Source: Chrysomallon squamiferum
Taxonomy: Eukaryota; Mollusca; Gastropoda; Neomphalida; Peltospiridae
DNA length: 64,000 bases
Assembly: GCA_012295275.1 (NCBI GenBank)
Contig: CM022670.1
Span: forward strand, 14,971,862 to 15,035,861
Direction of reading: 5' to 3'
Numbering within the stretch: position 1 is the first letter of the stretch; each line of letters opens with the position of its first letter. Below, one piece after another: positions 12,709 to 25,302 of the stretch. Under the pieces are notes generated by a model. The model was not told the origin of the DNA. It saw only the letters and a program-made list of their open reading frames with translations, and made no database searches. The translations under genes and the position numbers were made by a program.

Positions 12709-13402
12709 AAAGAAAACTGAAATAATTAAAAAAAAAATAATAATGAAAAAACAACCCCCACCAAAAAAAAAAAAAAAAAAAAAAAAAAAATAAAACAAAC
12801 AAAAAAAAAAAAAAAATGTATATAATAATAACAAAAGAAAATAAAACAAACAATAAAGAATTATAAAATAAACTTAATACGACTAAAACAACGAACATTT
12901 AAAAAAAATATATTTAATCTGGACTTTATGAATATATGACATTAACGTTCTTAAATTACAACCATATAGATGTGTTTCTTATATGTGTATTTATTTATTA
13001 TATATAAGTTTATTTTACAAAATGAATATAGTAATATATATGTATATGTACAATATGAATTTGTTGTTATCACTTTGTTTTGAAAATACATTTTAGAAAG
13101 TAAAAATTGTAAAATTGATCACTGAAGGGTATATATACGCATGAGGATGAAGATAGTCTCCCCTTACTGTCTCGTTCTTTAAATATTCTCATAAATATTC
13201 TGATATCAAAATAAAGAAACTAAGTTTATATCTATCATTTACTATTTATTTATGTTTTCTCAGTTTCAAACATTTCATTATTTTGTTTTTTACTGTCTGA
13301 AAGTATTTGAAACTGGTCTGTATAGATATATCACTTTTATAATTGTGATTAAGTAACCCGTTCCCTCGGCGCCACTCCCCAAAACAAAACAATAAGAACA
13401 AA

Positions 13403-13457
<55 letters not shown>

Positions 13458-13494
13458 AATAAAAACTTCCATAATATTTGTGTATTACATTTCA

Positions 13495-14685
13495 CTGGCT
13501 CCATTACAGCTCGGATATGTTTATTGCTCATAAATTTAAGTTCTTTTAATTTTTATTACTTAACAACACTCGTTCAAAAAACAAAAAAAAAAAAAAAAGA
13601 ATAAAAAATGAAACAAATAAAAATCTATGTATAATTCGTATAATAAACAATATATAACAGATACCCAGTAACTTTAAGAAAAAGTGAAATATTTTAGTGA
13701 TATCTTATCAGACAGCCTTTACCTGTTTACATTGACAACAACGCATTCTTACGTCTTGCTGATCATGTCATTATAAATACGTGTATAAATATACAGAGAT
13801 TTAGCTATGCAGTTCAGTTTCCTGTATATTATGTGAAAAAAAAGGTGTTATTGGCTTATCTGAAAAAACTTGGAGCGTATGTCATCAGACATTCAGACAT
13901 CATTCGAGTTGTATCGGGACATCTCTATACTTACCACTCTAAGTACATCGACCCTCAGTGCTAATGTAAATAATATTCTATAGACTTTAAATAAATATTT
14001 TAATAAGTAAAAAAGAACAACATCAGCAACAACAAAACAAACAAAAAATGAGTAAAAAACTGATTAATTACTAACTGACATCACAATTAATGCAGTGTTT
14101 AATTGTGGTGTTTTAAATTTAATATTTTTATTCCCCGGTACAAAAGAAAAGTATTTGCACCGAAGATAATTTCACGGTTAAGACAATGAAATATTTACAG
14201 AGATCAGTCTAATGGACTAATGGACATTAAAATTTTAGATGAGGTTAGACCAACTGATAATATTTTAGGTGTGGATTTGAATCGAGCGAGCGAGGACAGT
14301 TCATATCATCTGTTCCGTAACAGGTCCCCTTGCCAAAGACACGTAAAACTGTTTTGCTGTGTTTATGTAATGTTTGCTCTGTTATATATTGCTGGTACTG
14401 CTCCAGTCTTCCCAACAGCTTGCTTAAATTATTTTAATGACTCATAGGTTAGGAAAACATTCTGGGTATTTTGTTTTAAAGATTCATTCATTCAAATCGA
14501 TGCAGCTTCAGAAGCTGACTCAAGGCGTCCAGTTCAGTGACTACACAGGTAATATGGTAGAGTTTACATAATAGACAAGTGCTTACTTTTCGTTGAGTCA
14601 GTTGTGTTAATCATTTGGCTTATTGACTTTACAGCAGAAGTGTTTCTATTATTGTTTTTTTTGCATGTGTGTGTATGTAAGCATG

Positions 14686-14722
<37 letters not shown>

Positions 14723-16276
14723 ACACACACACACACACACACACATTTTAATATACCAATTTCATACAAGCAGTTACGAAACTTAACCGTAATCTTCTAA
14801 TCGAAATTAACAAATGTAAAGATACTGTGATTTTCGAAGTATTTGTTTTCACAAATTAGCGCTTTGTCTTTCCCACTTCAACATCCTCATTCATCTCATT
14901 TCACTCGAGAAAGACATTATTTTTATATGATTATTATATCTTTAACGACCGGTATGCTATATTTCATCTGTATATACCAACAGTCGTGTACCGATCGAGT
15001 TGTGTAGGAACATCACTGTAACTAACGATCAAAACAGACCGACCCTGAATATTACTGTAAATAACAGCTAGTTAGAGATGCGATCTATCAAATTTCTTAC
15101 ATTTGTTGATAATGTAGAACAATCGTTCTAACAACTGGACTCTGACACATGATAATCCGGAGACTTTCGTTCAAGAATGAACAGGTTTTCGTAACTTGAC
15201 TGTCAACATTTGTACCACTGATAAAGAGCGGAGAAACAGCGGAATGCGCTTACCTGAGACAGTTAAACTTTGATCACGATAAAAAGTCCACAAACGAAAC
15301 AGAAAATCGAACAGTAAGTCCAAGGCGCAGTTCACTCTTAGACAATAAAGAAAGACAAAGCTGGGATAAAATCTGAGTTTATGTGTTCAAATATTCTATA
15401 GTCCCAGCGTTTCAACTGTTCCCTTTTTTACCGAATGTGTTATTCAAGGTAAAGGGCAGGTAACTAGTGATGTTTTGAACCCGGTTTAGATCTGTATTTA
15501 GATGTCTGCCTTATGGAATGTCTGTCTTTTGGTAGCAACCACTATCATTCAACTTCGTATTTGAATGGTAATTATCTAAATATTCAAGTATTGCATGTTT
15601 AGAATGCATATTACGTTTCTTCCATGTATATAACATATGCAGAAATATGTCTATGTATATGTATATATATGTGTGTGTTCATGTGTTTGTGTGTGTGTTT
15701 GTCTGTCTATATGTGTGTGTATGTTTATGCATGTATTTGTATTCTTTTTAGAGCTTTTTTCTTCAGTACTCTTTCGTTTTTTTGCAGTTAACATCTATTT
15801 AAGACGACTGATAAATGTTTCTAAATTCCTATGTTGGTAGGTCATTGTTGTTAGATGATTGCATATAATAAATATTTTTCTAAAGTAAGTTGTATGCTGT
15901 TTAAATAAAGAAACAAATCTGTATGATTAAAGGCAAAGCTGGATCTACTTTCAATCTGACATAACTTTATTCAACACTATTATTATTATTATTATTATAA
16001 TTTTATTTTTAACAAAGAAAAAGACCAATCAAACAACCACAGAATCTCCCAAAATAATAATAACAGTAAAACAACATCAGGATAAAAAGAACATTTAAGA
16101 GATAATTTTTTGTTTATATTGCTTTCTTTAGATTCATTTAAAGTTAGAACTTTTAATAAAATAATAAAAACTAAATTATAAAATATTTATACTTAAAAAG
16201 TATCAAATAAAGACTGCTGACACAAAGTTACACATTAAAGTTCATTTTTTGTTTCTTCAATGTATATTTTAAGCAG
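13495..16276 (+). repeat. Array unit 4, truncated before the PLAC8 gene
   Basis: The fourth copy matches the others from the unit start through the AC microsatellite (14,691-14,745, interrupted by CAGAC), the TG-rich stretch and the TTA tract. After the shared word TTTTAAGCAG at about 16,276 it gains TGTTATTTGC and then soon stops matching. The promoter and PLAC8 gene that would follow about 900 bp later are absent. It shows slightly more substitutions than the other copies, as expected for an edge unit that exchanges less with its neighbours. Confidence 0.9.
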
Positions 16277-17190
16277 TGTTATTTGCTTCTCTAAAATTAC
16301 TCCCCAACCCCCCAAAAACCCCCACAATAACAACAACATTTGGATCTTTTAAGTTTGGAATATAATTAATGTCTCAGTTTTAACGAAGTTTTTATTTATT
16401 ATTATTATTATTTTTTATAACTAATACTGTCACTGTAAACATTTTGGAAAAAAATAAAAAATAAAATTTCCAGTTATATTTAATATATATCTACCTAAGA
16501 GATGAGGCCATTTCCTTCTTCCACATTTGATCACCTAAACAATTGCTTTCTTGAATGTTTAATTCATCATATCTCAAAATTATGTAATATATAAAAACAG
16601 GAGGTATCGAGTTATGTATTTCACTTTGAAAACAGTAGATCGAAAGTAGAGTTAATATTTACAACGACTTTCCTTAAAATGTAAAAACAAAAAAAAAAAA
16701 CACCCAAAAAACAAACAGCAAATATTTGTTTTCACTGACTTTTCCAGGCAGAGACTTGATGTTAATCAGGTATTTATTATAAAACCTTTATTTTTTGACA
16801 CAGTCCTCTCTTTGAATTCAGAACAAATCATTAGATTAAAACCATTATTTGTCTAAAGTTATATTTAAATTTAAAGTAAAAATACGTTTGTATGATATAA
16901 TTACACATATTTCCCATTACTCGAGTCTGTTACCTTTTTTCCTTCCTGTTTACTTGTTCGCTCTGTAAATGCCTCTGTGCTGTGATATATTTATAGTTTG
17001 TGCACAAGTTTAAACTAATCGCTATAAATATGTCACCGTTTATATTATCTTTCAAATATTTCCATACAAGAACACACTATATTTATTAACAAACAAATAT
17101 TCGATCTGTTTTCATTGTTCCGTGTCACCAGATTCTGTTCAAGTCACACTTAGGGTTTGATCCTGGCAGCGCTAACAAAACATTTCGACT
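16277..17190. other. Single-copy spacer between the array and the first - strand paralogue
   Basis: No gene seen. The stretch contains C-rich words (about 16,304-16,324), a short TTA tract near 16,398, and the 3' flank of the - strand gene that ends at 17,191. An AATAAA signal for that gene reads on the - strand at 17,082-17,087, about 104 nt beyond its stop. Confidence 0.6.
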
Positions 17191-17517
17191 TTACTCTCGC
17201 ACCATGCTCATCAGTCGAGGGTACTGTGTCTCTTGAGCTTCTTGTACAAGCGAACATAAAGGGCAAAATAGGATATAAAAACAATCTCCCAGACAACTTC
17301 CTTCGATTCCTTTCATTTCCCTGATCTTCCCTCTTATTTGTAAAGCAGCAAAGATGTTCACAAAGGGAACCAAGTAAGCAACTCCACACAAACAACAACT
17401 GTCTCCCGCAGCCTCGGCGTTCTTCCCAAATGTGTAGCAAGGAAACAAATAAGAAATGACGCAGAGTCCAATATTGTCGAAACATCCACAAAGTCCGTGT
17501 TCCCATTCAGATCCCAT
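17191..17517 (-). CDS. PLAC8/cornifelin-family Cys-rich protein, divergent paralogue D
   Basis: A complete intronless 108-residue frame. By hand count about half of its first 97 residues match array copy 1 with no gap. Shared positions include Trp5, Gly11-Cys12, Cys19, FPCYTFG (25-31), Cys-Cys-x-Cys (41-44), RGKIRE (62-67), Gly70-Ile71, Gly73, Asp78, CPLC (85-88) and QEAQE (92-96). Extra cysteines are Cys10 and Cys79, and Cys17 of the array form is Gly. The start context is good (A at -3, G at +4). A TATA-like run lies about 50 nt upstream. It faces the array, on the opposite strand. It is a typical PLAC8 protein; its biochemical role is not known. Confidence 0.9.
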   Translation of the reverse strand: MGSEWEHGLCGCFDNIGLCVISYLFPCYTFGKNAEAAGDSCCLCGVAYLVPFVNIFAALQIRGKIREMKGIEGSCLGDCFYILFCPLCSLVQEAQETQYPRLMSMVRE

Positions 17518-17564
17518 CTTGTCCCCGAACTGTTCGCTTACTGTTAATGTTCAGCTCAAGTCTG

Positions 17565-17575
17565 GATATATATAA
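17565..17575 (-). promoter_or_regulatory. TATA-like element upstream of paralogue D
   Basis: Reads TTATATATATC on the - strand, 48-58 nt before the ATG at 17,517. A start site about 30 nt downstream would leave a 5' UTR of roughly 20 nt. The local sequence is AT-rich, so a chance match is quite possible. Confidence 0.35.
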
Positions 17576-18771
17576 TCGTACGAGTGTGCGGTTTCAACAA
17601 TATCATAATCATGTGACTGTTTGCAAACCTACTTTACCCTGTTTGTATTTCGAGGGAATTTGAATGGCGTTTCTTGTAATCACATTTACATATCTTAAGT
17701 GCAGCTTGTACAATAAAACAGAGATAACAGTGAAACAGTTTTATATCAAAAAACAAATAAAAAATATAATCAACTGATAGCCGTAGCAGTGATTTTGTTC
17801 AGTGCAGTGTTAAATGACCTTAACATAATAATTTTACTTCCCTCTTTCAGTTTTTTCCTTATATTCTACTCGCATATATTTATTCAACGACAGAATGAAC
17901 AGTGTAACATTTCATTTAATCTGGTTTAGTTTGCAACAAACAAGAACAAAAATAGGCTAGCCCGCTATTGGCTCCACCCCTTTTTATGTGGTCCCTGAGC
18001 ACAAATCTTAGATTCGCCACTGGTTTCAGTTTAAAAATGTCGCAATACTTGGTTTTCTGAAGATATAATAGTCACATGGGTCTATGACTAAACTAAAATA
18101 CTTCCTGGCCTCTTTGTTATGTATAATGCACACACTTATTCAGTAAAAACGTCGCATGACTAATTCAGTGTTACCTTTCGTAACAGGACACAAAAGCTGT
18201 AATCTTTGACATCAGTCCAGTTTTTTAAGATTAAAACAGAATCTCAGGTGATAAATATTTTAAACTTCACAGTCAGTTAACACCAATAATGCTAAAAATA
18301 ATTAACAGACTGCAATATTATACAGTATTTCTTCAGTATGAAATCAGTGTGATTGCCGTTCACAGCTCTAGAATTCAGAATAAATAAGTAAAGAATAAAG
18401 AAGTAAACAAATTATTTATTTATTTATTTATTTATTATTATTATTTTTTTTAAAAGTTTAAAATCAGTAATTAAAATTATTAGGAAATGCGATATGGCTT
18501 TACTATGAAAGAGAGAGAGACCGAACGACAGTGTGAATGACAAAGAAATATCTATTTAGTCATTATTAATAATTTTTCAGTTCTTTAATGTTTCAGATGG
18601 GTTTTTTTTTCAAAATGTTTTTATATCAGAACGTTCCTGGAGATAGTACTGTTTTTGTTACTTTTCAAGATAAACTTTTAATCCACAGAGCTAGAATCAA
18701 ATTTCATAAAAACACAAAAAAAACACAGACTGAAATTCGAAGTGAAGCCTTCACGGCACATCATTCAGCTT
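17576..18771. other. Intergenic spacer between paralogues D and E
   Basis: No gene seen. It contains a more GC-rich segment at about 17,955-18,030 that reads like an old dispersed-repeat fragment but has no second copy in the window. It also has a TTTA tract (18,411-18,440), which supplies possible - strand AATAAA signals about 330 nt beyond the stop of the gene at 18,772. Confidence 0.5.
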
Positions 18772-19098
18772 CTATTCACGTGTTATTGCTTGGTCATCGA
18801 AGTCGTTCAGTTCCTGCGCTTCTTGAACGGTCGCACAACAAGGACAGAAAAAGACTCGAAGACAGTCCTCCTGTTGACTTCCGTCTATTTCTTTCTTTTC
18901 TCGTATTTTGCCTCGGACGCGGAGAGCGACGATCAGGTGAGCAATGGGAATCACAGAGGCGAGTCCGTACAAACAACAGTTTTCATCTACAGCCTCGGCG
19001 TTCTTGCCGAACGTGTAACAGGGTGCCAAGTAGGTTACAATGCAGAGACTCTTGTTGTTGAAACATGAAAACAGTCCATACTGCCATTCGCGTCCCAT
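18772..19098 (-). CDS. PLAC8/cornifelin-family Cys-rich protein, divergent paralogue E
   Basis: A complete intronless 108-residue frame that aligns gap-free with paralogue D at a little over half of the first 97 positions (hand count). It keeps Trp5, Cys12, Cys19, PCYTFG (26-31), KNAEA, Cys41-Cys42, RGKIRE (62-67), Asp78-Cys79 and QEAQEL (92-97). Differences from its neighbours are a Tyr at position 44 instead of the third Cys of the Cys-Cys-x-Cys group, loss of Cys75, and an extra Cys in the terminal motif (CPCC, 85-88). The central segment after Arg66 is unusually charged. The start context is good (A at -3, G at +4). Same orientation as D, so the two are probably tandem duplicates. Confidence 0.9.
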   Translation of the reverse strand: MGREWQYGLFSCFNNKSLCIVTYLAPCYTFGKNAEAVDENCCLYGLASVIPIAHLIVALRVRGKIREKKEIDGSQQEDCLRVFFCPCCATVQEAQELNDFDDQAITRE

Positions 19099-19465
19099 GT
19101 TTTCGCTGTGTGTGTCTGGTGATTGGACAGAAGTTTCTCTTCTCTGGGGTTTTAAATTACCGCGTTACGAAGTGTCAGTAGCGGTGCAAGGCGTCTTTCC
19201 CGTGACTGAAAGGCAGAGAGATGCAGTTTATAATGGTGCAAAACCCAGTGAAGCTTAGAGAAGGCGTTAGTGTCATTATTATGTTAATATAATAAAATAC
19301 GAATAATATGAAAAAGAGGGATGTTGCAACAGAAAAAAACACACAACAATAACAAAAAAAAAAAAGCAAAGAAAAAAAAGAAGACCCCCCCAAAAAATAC
19401 AACCTCTCAGCATAAAACATGTAGAATATAATGATTAAAGAAGATTATATATATGTATATTCGCG

Positions 19466-19509
<44 letters not shown>

Positions 19510-21360
19510 AGAACATTTCGAAACAAAAATTAAAAGAATCATTCTTCCTCTATAACCCTGTATCATTGAGAAAAATATCTATTTGTTCAGTCTCGTTATC
19601 TGCACATTATTTCTGAAAGTGATCTGAATATTGGTAAATCTTAACTCTACAGAAACTCCAATAAATATTCTACTTTGTTCTACGGAGATTTAAAACAACA
19701 ACAACAACGAAAAAAAACCCAAAACCCACAGTATAAATGATTAAGATGTATAACTTACCTACCTCCTGGTCGTTAAAAGGAAAATTTCGCTGTAATAACG
19801 AAATAAATTACGGAAATATTTTTGAAGAACCGAAAAGGATCTCGATCACTGAATAATGACTTCGTATATTACAAGTAGTATTAAAGGTCTGGTTCTTTCG
19901 GTTTTTTATTCCTTGTGACGTAATCATATAAAAAATACATCTGTTTAAATGTGTTTATTTACGGCTGCATAGAAACACCTATTGTGCACGAGTAATAATT
20001 AATGAATATAAAAATGTGCACTCGACAATGTGCGTGTGTGTGTATCATGCAAATACTATCAGATAGATACAAATCGTGTGCAAGGTAAACGAATATAAAA
20101 AAAATTAACGTGTACTTGCCTTTGTGTGTACGTGTGCGTGTATGTGTGTGTACGTGTAAATGTGGAGAGACTGTAAAATTTTAATTAAAATTATTTAAAA
20201 AAAAACATTTTTTAACCAGTATCACAAATGGCTATCTAACTTCTGTTCAATACATACAACACATGCAAGAGCTCGCTGGAACTGGAAATAGACAAAGGGC
20301 TCATGAGGAAATTTGATCGTGTGACTCACAATGCCACACCTGTGAGTTGAACTTTTCAGTCAGATAATGATTAATAATCAAATATGTTACCTTCAGTTTC
20401 AAAGCATTTTCTTATTACCAGTGATGTCGCATCTCTCCGCTCCTCAAAAAACAAAAAACACCCGAAATCTTCTCCACTTTACATTTGCATGTGTAGAAAC
20501 CAAAAGCAAACATTTCCTTAACGACAGACACAACAAGCGCAACAACAAAACCTGTCATCTGTCTACCAATGCGTGTCTCTGTTTATTTGCAATCAATTAT
20601 ACTGGTATAGTTACGCAAAACAGATTTCGCAGGGCATAAAATAGAACAGTCGTTGTTATGCACAAAGCAGTCTTCACGTATTTATTTGCACTGCTTTTTA
20701 TCGCAGTTGTTTAGGGGACAGTGCCTGTGGTGATCATCATCACGTCCAGAACATGAAGGCGTTTAGAAAACTATGACAGGGATCAGTAAATTCAAATTGA
20801 GAAAGTAATTTATTATCGCGATGACATAATACACTCACTAGGTAAATAAAATAAAGAAGAGTACATTTTGAGGTTTTTTTGACTAATTTACAAAAAATTT
20901 GTAATCATACAGAAAATAAAAATAATTCGTTTATTCCGTATTATTGGAGAAATCTAAAATAAAATAAGGAATCATTTAAGACAGAATCGGTTACGGGTAA
21001 ATCGGTTACGTTAACGTAAGTTTTAAGTTATACATATAACTAAACAAATACGCCGTTTATGATACAGATTATGCTTAATGACGATATCAAAAACAAACGA
21101 GATATACGCCTGCCAAACGCTTGGGTATACTTGGGCGGTAATACAAGCTGTAAAGGGTTAATCAAGCTGACTTTTACGTCACGATTCATATCAATTTAAA
21201 CATGTCAAAAGATTTGCGAGTCACTGATTTGTGCTAGGGGTCTTGTGTTTCTTCGTGTTGCGTGTCTGTGTACATCTAGTTGATAACTTTTTTTGGTACC
21301 AGTGGAACACGAAAATGACCGATCTAAAAGAATGTAAAGCCAGAATTATTGTTAAATGAG
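19099..21360. other. Gene-poor stretch
   Basis: Upstream of paralogue E an ATTGG (19,122-19,126) and a TTTAAA (about 19,151) could be promoter parts. After that I see only AT-rich sequence, the CG/CA tract at 19,462 and short TG runs near 20,035 and 20,130. Open frames here are short and unconvincing. Confidence 0.5.
19462..19504. repeat. (CG)n-(CA)n alternating purine-pyrimidine tract
   Basis: Fourteen bases of CG repeat run directly into about 30 bases of CA repeat. Alternating purine-pyrimidine tracts rich in CG are the classic sequence for left-handed Z-DNA. Confidence 0.9.
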
Positions 21361-21720
21361 CATACTAGCCTGAATCGTTGCCAGCCCTTGCAAACCGAGG
21401 ATACTCAGGCTACCAAACACTTCGCGGTTATCTCTCATGATCTCCGTGTTTTTCAATGGGAACCGTCGGGATGTGCAACCGGCCCCTCGTAGCGTCTTCT
21501 TCCCCAGACCCCGGGTTTTCCTCAGACCCCGGGTTTTCCTTGATGCACGTAAGTGTTAGATTCCTGCGGACGTCAGTGAAAACCGCGGAATCAAAGAACG
21601 AAGAGAAACCAGCTCCGCTGACAAATTCCGAAGCTTTGTTTTTTCGTTACACAAAACTAGGCATATCTTGGCCGCTGTTTAACAAAACTCTAAAAGTCCG
21701 TAATCGTGTATTTTCCTGAT
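21361..21720 (+). other. GC-richer island with an 88-codon open frame
   Basis: A frame runs from the ATG at 21,456 to 21,719. Within it the 16-base word GACCCCGGGTTTTCCT occurs twice in tandem, 17 bases apart. A good splice donor (CAC/GTAAGTG) lies inside the frame at about 21,550, so this could be the first exon of a spliced + strand gene. Start context is weak (T at -3) and I recognise no domain. Confidence 0.25.
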
Positions 21721-24700
21721 AAAGGATATTACGATTTATCAAACAGAACTTTAATTACTGGCAGTTAATAGTAGTTTATTTACTTATTATAATTATTAAA
21801 TCATTTTATTTAATATTTGTCGTTAATTTATCTTTTCTGTATCATATATAGAGACTAGACAATCTCAAGATTTTATATATATATTAGTACTTCAGTAAAA
21901 TTATCTATAGTTAGTATGCTCAGAAGAAATGTATCTAATAAAACACAGTTTTACATATAACCAGGTTTTGCTTTAAAATACAGTCTCTATTCTGGATGGA
22001 GTAACAATAAAATTTGTTTTGCCTAACGCTGTTACGCTTAACAAATATTGTGAAAAAACATTAAATACATTCAGTGCTCTTTATATTTATAATGTGTTAA
22101 GTTTCGTTTTAGGTAGTCGAATTGTAATAATAATAAAAAAAAATTTTTTTTTTTTTTTTCAAAATAACTTTAACGTAATGTATAAACTTAACTGAATACT
22201 CCCGTAACAATTTTAACATAGATTTTAATAAAATTCGTGTGTGTGCTTTTGTCAGAATTCGGTAGTCACGTTGTTGTAGGGAATACCTTTCAGTATATGT
22301 CAAAAGTTTACATTTGAGACGAATATTAGTTATATGTAAAAGATAATAAAACATATATAATTTATACTTTTTAATTACTTGTGAGAAACACTGAGGAGAC
22401 AGAAACTGTCTGTGGCTGTTTTCATATGATCTTTCAGTTACAAGGAAGGACGGAAGGAAGGAAGGAAATAATTTTATCTAAGCACTCAACGCATTTTATT
22501 ATATAATATACATATCTTATTATTAAGGATATTTTTTTTTTTTTTTTTTTTTTTTTAAACCAAAAAAATAAAAATAAAAAATAAAATAAAAATAAAAATA
22601 AATAAATAAAACAAAATAAAAATAAAAATAAAATAAATTTAAAAAAAATATTAAAATAAATCCAAAAACAAAACAGGGAAAAATTAAAAATAAAAATAAA
22701 TTTAAAGTCACTTTAAAAAATTAATTTTGAATTTGTTTATGGATACATCCAAAAGAAGTAAACGTACAGGTTTCATTTATTTAGAATGTGTATGTACTCG
22801 CGTTACATTTATATGTGTTGTACAAAATGTGTTTAAATAAATTATATTTCATGTGTGTCATGTGTGTGTTGTTATATTTAACTGCGTTGTGAAGAATTAT
22901 TTTACGGAGCTAATATTGTCTTCGTAAATAAAATAATTAAATGTTAAATATTAAGAAGTGTCATAGGAGATAACCTTGACTTTAATTTGTTTTTCTGAGA
23001 CGCTTAGGAGTTGTTTCCCTTTATCTAATTTCTAAACGGAGACCTGGCGGAGCGATGTACTGTTGATTAGACGAACAAAGAAAATTATTTTTGTAAAAAT
23101 CTTTTAAAATTTTGAATTACAGTAACAAGTCATAGACATAAACATAGGATGTAAGTTCTAAAATAACGTATCTTCGATACGGAATGTTAGTCACAGCCAC
23201 TTAACATCTCTGTTCATCTGTTACTTCATCTGTTATTATGTTTCATGAAACAGTATCAGTCTGTTTAAAGTTACTAGTCTCAGGTTACTCGATATTTGAA
23301 CGAACATAAACATGCAAAAAGTAGTGGAAATTTAATCGATGATAATTCTAATTATCTCCTGGAATAAATCTGTTTAATACAATCAGAAATAAAACTTTCT
23401 ATAACTAACAAACACACTAACTAACTAACCAACCAACCAACCAACCGACTCACGCACTTGCTCACTGACTAACTCAGTAACTAAACAAAAACAAGTACTA
23501 AAACTGCAGAAATATAGTAATAGTAGTACAAGTAGTAGTAATAATAGTTGTAGTAGTAGTAGTAAGAGTAATAGTAGTGGTGGCAGTAGAAGAAGTAGTG
23601 ATAATGGTAGCAGTAGCAGTAGTAGTAGTAGTAATAATAGTAACTATAGTAGTAGTAGTGGTAGTGGTGATGTGGAAGTGTTGCTAGTAACAGCAGTAAA
23701 AAAAGTAAACCAAATCAGAACTAACTCATAATAATAAATATTTATTTCCATGAAGCTTCAAGTATTCTTCAATATAGCGTCTGATGACAGAAATGTAAAA
23801 ATCTTTTCAGATTTTTTTTTAACGTACATGTTACTCGAAAACCTTCGCAGTTATGTTTCTTCATTTCGATCATAGGTTATTTTATTTTACGACTTAGTTC
23901 ACGTAAGAGTGTTTCTGTCAACAGCAGCGTAAAATGAATAATTTCTAAATCTACGCGTCCGCCTGAAAAGAAATCTGTAAATGGATTACTCAATGCTATT
24001 ACTGTGAAATCTGACCACGCCCCAAGGACAGAGAATAATGTTTTAGACAGAGCGGTAATAGAAAATAAATACGTTTGTAACACAAAGACGGGTGATAACA
24101 AAGCACCTGAGATATGAAAGATTAACTGGGGAAAACTTCAGAGGAGTATGTTAACGTAAAGTAAAATTCACGTTTTCTTTTTCAAAAAAAAAAGAAAAAA
24201 AAAAAAAAAGAAAAAAAAAAAACAACAACAAAAAAACTGACAACGAAAGAAAGATGTTATAAATATGTGTCACTTGTAGAATGCTTTTTTTTGTTTTTGT
24301 TTTTGTTTCTATTATTTATATTCTAAATATTACTAAACTTCAGATAATTCAGCACTTCTTGTGTTTTTTTCACAATCAGACGTGTTCTCATCTGAATATT
24401 CTTTTCTTTGGATCAAGGAGGCTATCAGTTCATTGAGAAAGTGTCGTCTGCCAACTTGTTTCCGTAGAAACTATGTCAAAACATCATAGCTGTTGACATT
24501 TTTATTGTTTGTGTGCAACATAAACCACTTTTGGCTGTCATGCTGCGATTTGTTGTCATGATTAAATGACGTTATATAATCTACTGACAATGCAGTTAGT
24601 TCAGAGATACATTTTTTTCTGATCTTTATAACACATGAACTCGCTTCTTCCTTTATGGACAGTTTGTTTTTACGGATCTTTTCACTACTTAACGAAGCTT

Positions 24701-24900
24701 TACGGGTATTTTAAATTTACGTTTGATAGCTGATGACCCAAAATAAACGGCGATGCTGTTTAAGACTTCCGAGTAGTCGTTTTCATTAAGGTAAGTGGAT
24801 TTGTTTATAAAGATGAGATGAAAAAAGTATTTCTTTGTTTCTTATGTTAATGCAATTTATCTTTCATTTATTCATTTTCATTTGGACTTTTTCACCTTCT
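21721..24900. other. Gene-poor AT-rich stretch
   Basis: Holds A and T runs (22,137-22,160; 22,530-22,700), a GGAA run (about 22,443-22,468), a degenerate four-base run of CTAA/CCAA (23,409-23,450) and the AGT tract at 23,518. No convincing exon. Confidence 0.5.
23518..23700 (+). repeat. Degenerate (AGT)n trinucleotide tract
   Basis: About 180 bp of AGT with scattered AAT, GGT and AGC variants. A similar tract lies at 45,770-46,110 and near 48,230. Confidence 0.9.
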
Positions 24901-24929
24901 GACTAACCTCCTCCATCTCTTTCTTACAC

Positions 24930-25245
24930 ATACACGCACAAACGCACACGCACGCATATGCACACACATACATAAACATTATATTTTGTTCTCACGGGAA
25001 AGAGCAAGACATTATATGCATAACGTTACCTCTCTGTCTGTCTGTCTGTCTGTCTCTTCTGTCTATATGTCTGTATGTCTCTCTGCCTTTGTCTGTTTTT
25101 TCTCCCTCTGACTGTCCGTCTCTTTGACTCTCTCTCTTCTGTCTATAAGTCTGTATGTCTCTCTGTCTTTGTCTGTTTTTTCTCTCTCCGACTGTCTGTC
25201 TCTTTGACTCTCTCTCTCACTCTTTCCCTTTAACTTTCTCACATA

Positions 25246-25302
<57 letters not shown>

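Larger units (their letters stand above)
8964..13494 (+). repeat. Array unit 3
   Basis: A full unit of 4531 bp. It has the longest TAAA microsatellite (about 13,401-13,458) and extra A/T-rich bases after the A tract (about 12,800-12,840). Its PLAC8 gene carries the 1-base insertion described at 12,211-12,585. Confidence 0.9.

Noticed and set aside
17150-17506. 118-codon - strand frame overlapping paralogue D in another frame
   Set aside because: The other frame carries the complete PLAC8 domain with good start context; this is its shadow.
18588-19068. + strand frames of 157 and 108 codons across paralogue E
   Set aside because: They are the antisense of a clear PLAC8 gene and have no domain.
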